Positions 6,039 to 7,613 of a stretch of 7,613 bases of DNA are shown here, in pieces. The DNA is from an uncultured Collinsella sp. (GTDB lineage: Bacteria > Actinomycetota > Coriobacteriia > Coriobacteriales > Coriobacteriaceae). Location: NCBI GenBank assembly GCA_958427895.1, contig CAUADW010000076.1, positions 1-7,613 on the forward strand. The letters are read 5' to 3'. Numbering within the stretch: the stretch's first letter is position 1; each line of letters starts with the position of its first letter. The position numbers and the translations under genes are program-made. The notes under the pieces are model-generated. The model searched no databases. It saw only the letters and a program-made list of their open reading frames with translations, and was not told the DNA's origin.

Positions 6039-6782
6039 CTAGATGTCAAAAACGTAGCGAGACCCAACGATCCGCTGACGACCGATGATAAACGGCCGCC
6101 GCTGCTCATCGAAAAAGAAGGCATCCATGTAAAACAAGGGTTCGCCAACGGAAACCGCCAACAGCCGAGCGACCTCGGGCGAGGCGCACGCGATCTCGAG
6201 CGTGCACGGGTCGGTAAACGCGGGTGTACGGCCCGTCCGGTTGCGCACGAACTCAAAAATGGATTGGTTAGATAGAGGTGCCGTTGATAGATAAGCGTTG
6301 TCCTCGTAAACGTATATGTTGTTCTCAAGCATGACGGGGACCCCATCGGCAGTACGCACACGCTCAACGCAAATCAAATCAGTTCCAACGGGAACACCAA
6401 AGAACTGCGCTTCGGTGGAATCCGCCGGCAGTATCTTTCTCGAAATGACGCGCGCCCCCGGTTCCATTCCGTTAACGCGGCATGCGTCCGAAAAACTCTG
6501 GACGTCATCCTTCTGGCGAATCTTGCGCTTAAGCTTGGGGGCATTGGCAAACGTGCCTTTCCCCTGTCGCTTCGTTAGATAGCCCTGCTGGACAAGCTCC
6601 TCAATAGCGCGCCGCACGGTAACACGGCCAACTTTATAGCTTTCAGCTAATTCAAATTCGTTGGGAATCCGCTCGCCCGCCTTGTAGTCACCGGAGTTGA
6701 TTTCGTTTTTGATGATATCGATAACCTGTTGGTACAGCGGTATCGCTGCTTTACCGTCAGTTAGCCCTTCAGTCGGTGGCAT
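6039..6782 (-). CDS. GntR-family (HutC/UTRA) transcriptional regulator, likely frl-type operon repressor
   Basis: A 247-residue DNA-binding regulator. The N-terminal winged helix-turn-helix spans about residues 14-80: PLYQQVIDIIKNEI, then PNEFELAESYKVGRVTVRRAI (recognition helix near 50-60) and the wing GYLTKRQGKGTF (67-78). The rest (about 90-245) is a UTRA ligand domain with the family's typical GVPVGTDLICVERVR, EPLFYMDAFFFDE and SRYVFDI. HutC-type proteins sense small effectors such as sugar phosphates and usually repress the neighbouring operon until the ligand binds; E. coli FrlR is of this type and similar length. Here the ligand may be fructoselysine 6-phosphate or another pathway intermediate (inference). 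The gene lies upstream of the operon in the same direction, with its own terminator and probable promoter. The ATG at 6782 is preceded by GGGAGAGGG. No symbol is given because family membership does not prove orthology to frlR. Confidence 0.85.
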   Translation of the reverse strand: MPPTEGLTDGKAAIPLYQQVIDIIKNEINSGDYKAGERIPNEFELAESYKVGRVTVRRAIEELVQQGYLTKRQGKGTFANAPKLKRKIRQKDDVQSFSDACRVNGMEPGARVISRKILPADSTEAQFFGVPVGTDLICVERVRTADGVPVMLENNIYVYEDNAYLSTAPLSNQSIFEFVRNRTGRTPAFTDPCTLEIACASPEVARLLAVSVGEPLFYMDAFFFDEQRRPFIIGRQRIVGSRYVFDI

Positions 6783-6804
6783 ATACCCTCTCCCAGCGCA
6801 ATTA

Positions 6805-6832
6805 AGTCTAAAACGGGCTTAAGGGCATTCAA
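6805..6832 (-). promoter_or_regulatory. Candidate gntR promoter embedded in the inverted repeat
   Basis: Minus-strand TTGAAT (6832-6827, in the hairpin loop) and TAGACT (6810-6805) are 16 bases apart, each matching four of six consensus bases. Transcription would begin near 6798, leaving a short leader that still contains the GGGAGAGGG ribosome site. The fit is moderate. A weaker alternative upstream is TTGGTG and TAAGCT, spaced 17, which would place the whole hairpin in the leader. Confidence 0.35.
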
Positions 6833-6848
6833 CAAGCCCTTAAGCCCG
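6814..6848 (-). terminator. 13-bp perfect inverted repeat before gntR: terminator, attenuator or operator
   Basis: CGGGCTTAAGGGC (6814-6826) and GCCCTTAAGCCCG (6836-6848) are perfect 13-bp arms around a 9-base loop. On the minus strand the second arm is followed by TTTTAGACTTAATT, the form of an intrinsic terminator for leftward transcription; on the plus strand no T-run follows. It lies only 31 bases before the gntR start and about 85 bases after the upstream gene, which already has its own terminator. It may therefore be a back-up terminator, a leader attenuator of gntR, or an operator for autoregulation. The structure is certain; the role is open. Confidence 0.6.
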
Positions 6849-6909
6849 CATTAGCTTAAAGTATGCTAGGTGTCGCACCAAAATGTTGGCTATTTACTCA
6901 TCAGACCCG

Positions 6910-6932
6910 AAAAACGCGCAACTACCGCGCTC
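6910..6932 (-). terminator. Short intrinsic terminator after the HAD gene
   Basis: Directly after the TAG of the HAD gene, minus-strand GAGCGCG (6932-6926) pairs with CGCGTTT across the 7-base loop GTAGTTG, and the descending strand runs into TTTTT (6914-6910). The stem has four GC pairs plus an A-U and two G-U pairs, so it is modest, but position and T-run fit a terminator. Confidence 0.55.
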
Positions 6933-7592
6933 CTAAGAAAGCGTGAGCAGCTCCGGCAGCTGGTCGATAATCTTGTCCGCGGCATCCTGGCTAAAGCCAA
7001 AGCGCTCCTCGCGCTTGGCAATGACTGTCAGGCCGGCTCGCTTGCCGGCAGTGATGCCAGGCACCGAATCCTCGACGCAGCAGCAGCGATTCGCGGGCAG
7101 CCCCAGCAGGTCCAGCGCATGCAGGTAGATGTCGGGCTCGGGCTTGCTCTCCTTAAACTGCTCGCCGCTCACCACATACTCAAAGGCATCCGACAGCCCG
7201 CATGCGTTGAGCACTTCCTCGATGCTAACCATGGGAGACGAGCTGGCAAGCGCCACGCGAACGCCACGGCGCGGCAGCTCTCGAATCGTATCCACGGCGC
7301 CTGGGTTAATCAAAGCCTGATAGTCGCGCGGACGCTTATGAGCCCATTCGTCCCAACGGGCCAACGCTTCATCGCCAGTGAAATGCCCCTTACCGGCGCG
7401 CTCAAACCAATCGACCAGCATATGCAGGAAGAACTGATGCGAGGTACCGACCTGCCCATTCAACTCCTCTTGAGTCAGATTAAGCCCAAGCTCCTTGGCA
7501 AACGCGGCAGTCTCGCCCAGGTAGTAATACTCGGTATCGACGATGACGCCATCCATGTCAAAGATAACGGCGTCGAACGGAAATGCGGACAC
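6933..7592 (-). CDS. HAD-superfamily hydrolase, beta-phosphoglucomutase-like sugar-phosphate phosphatase
   Basis: A 219-residue soluble HAD enzyme of the beta-phosphoglucomutase / 2-deoxyglucose-6-phosphate phosphatase group (HAD-IA, with an alpha-helical cap at about residues 18-90). Motif I is FDMDGVIVDTE with nucleophile Asp12 and acid/base Asp14; motif II is ASSSP (116-120); motif III Lys150 lies in KESKPEPD; motif IV is EDSVPGI with Glu174 and Asp175 binding magnesium. All catalytic positions are present. It starts with GTG at 7592, preceded by GGGAGGG; the first ATG downstream would cut motif I, so GTG is right. Three cysteines in a row (170-172) precede motif IV. The substrate cannot be told from sequence; phosphatase, phosphomutase and modified-sugar repair are all known in this group. 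A terminator separates it from gntR, so a link to Amadori-product breakdown is only positional. Confidence 0.85.
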   Translation of the reverse strand: MSAFPFDAVIFDMDGVIVDTEYYYLGETAAFAKELGLNLTQEELNGQVGTSHQFFLHMLVDWFERAGKGHFTGDEALARWDEWAHKRPRDYQALINPGAVDTIRELPRRGVRVALASSSPMVSIEEVLNACGLSDAFEYVVSGEQFKESKPEPDIYLHALDLLGLPANRCCCVEDSVPGITAGKRAGLTVIAKREERFGFSQDAADKIIDQLPELLTLS

Positions 7593-7613
7593 GGCACCCT
7601 CCCTAACAAAAGG

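Noticed and set aside
6860..6890. Alternative gntR promoter TTGGTG-17-TAAGCT and the small GGTG-CGA-CACC repeat
   Set aside because: Box matches are weak and the resulting transcript would meet the 13-bp terminator-like hairpin before gntR. The 4-bp repeat is short enough to be chance.
1..7613. Search for tRNA, rRNA, riboswitch, CRISPR repeats, insertion-sequence ends or attachment sites
   Set aside because: I saw no repeated spacer pattern, transposase fragment, tRNA-like cloverleaf or known riboswitch core in any intergenic region, the longest of which is 218 bases.

Overview
The window reads as part of the chromosome of a gut Actinobacteriota of the Coriobacteriia, most likely Collinsella or a close relative. 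The basis is high GC coding sequence, strong GC-biased codon use that opens long antisense frames, and the gene set; this placement is inference. All seven genes lie on the minus strand, so transcription runs from high to low coordinates. There is no mobile element, tRNA, rRNA or CRISPR array.

Reading in the direction of transcription: (1) a HAD-superfamily sugar-phosphate phosphatase or phosphomutase (7592-6933) closed by a small intrinsic terminator; (2) a 150-bp gap holding a 13-bp perfect inverted repeat just before a GntR/HutC-type regulator (6782-6039), which ends in a strong hairpin terminator; (3) a 218-bp intergenic region with a plausible sigma-70-type promoter and two abutting inverted repeats, the best candidates for operators; (4) a tightly packed five-gene operon: YfcC-family permease (5820-4357), amidohydrolase-3-type enzyme (4347-2764), FrlC-like epimerase (2762-1911), FrlB-like SIS-domain deglycase (1848-880) and FrlD-like PfkB kinase (865-2).

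The last three genes are recognisable relatives of Escherichia coli frlC, frlB and frlD. This makes the operon a pathway for Amadori products, most simply fructoselysine. The compound would be imported, epimerised if it is the psicose form, phosphorylated at C6 by the kinase, and split by the deglycase into glucose 6-phosphate and the free amine (lysine). The GntR protein would sense the substrate or its phosphate.

The novelty is in the two leading genes. A YfcC-type permease takes the place of the FrlA amino-acid permease or the Frl ABC importer of other bacteria. An amidohydrolase, not part of the classical frl set, sits between transporter and epimerase. Its first metal-binding motif reads His-Thr-Phe where the superfamily has His-x-His. 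I suspect this operon handles a modified or conjugated Amadori compound, or one needing an additional amide or ring hydrolysis, but the sequence alone cannot settle that.
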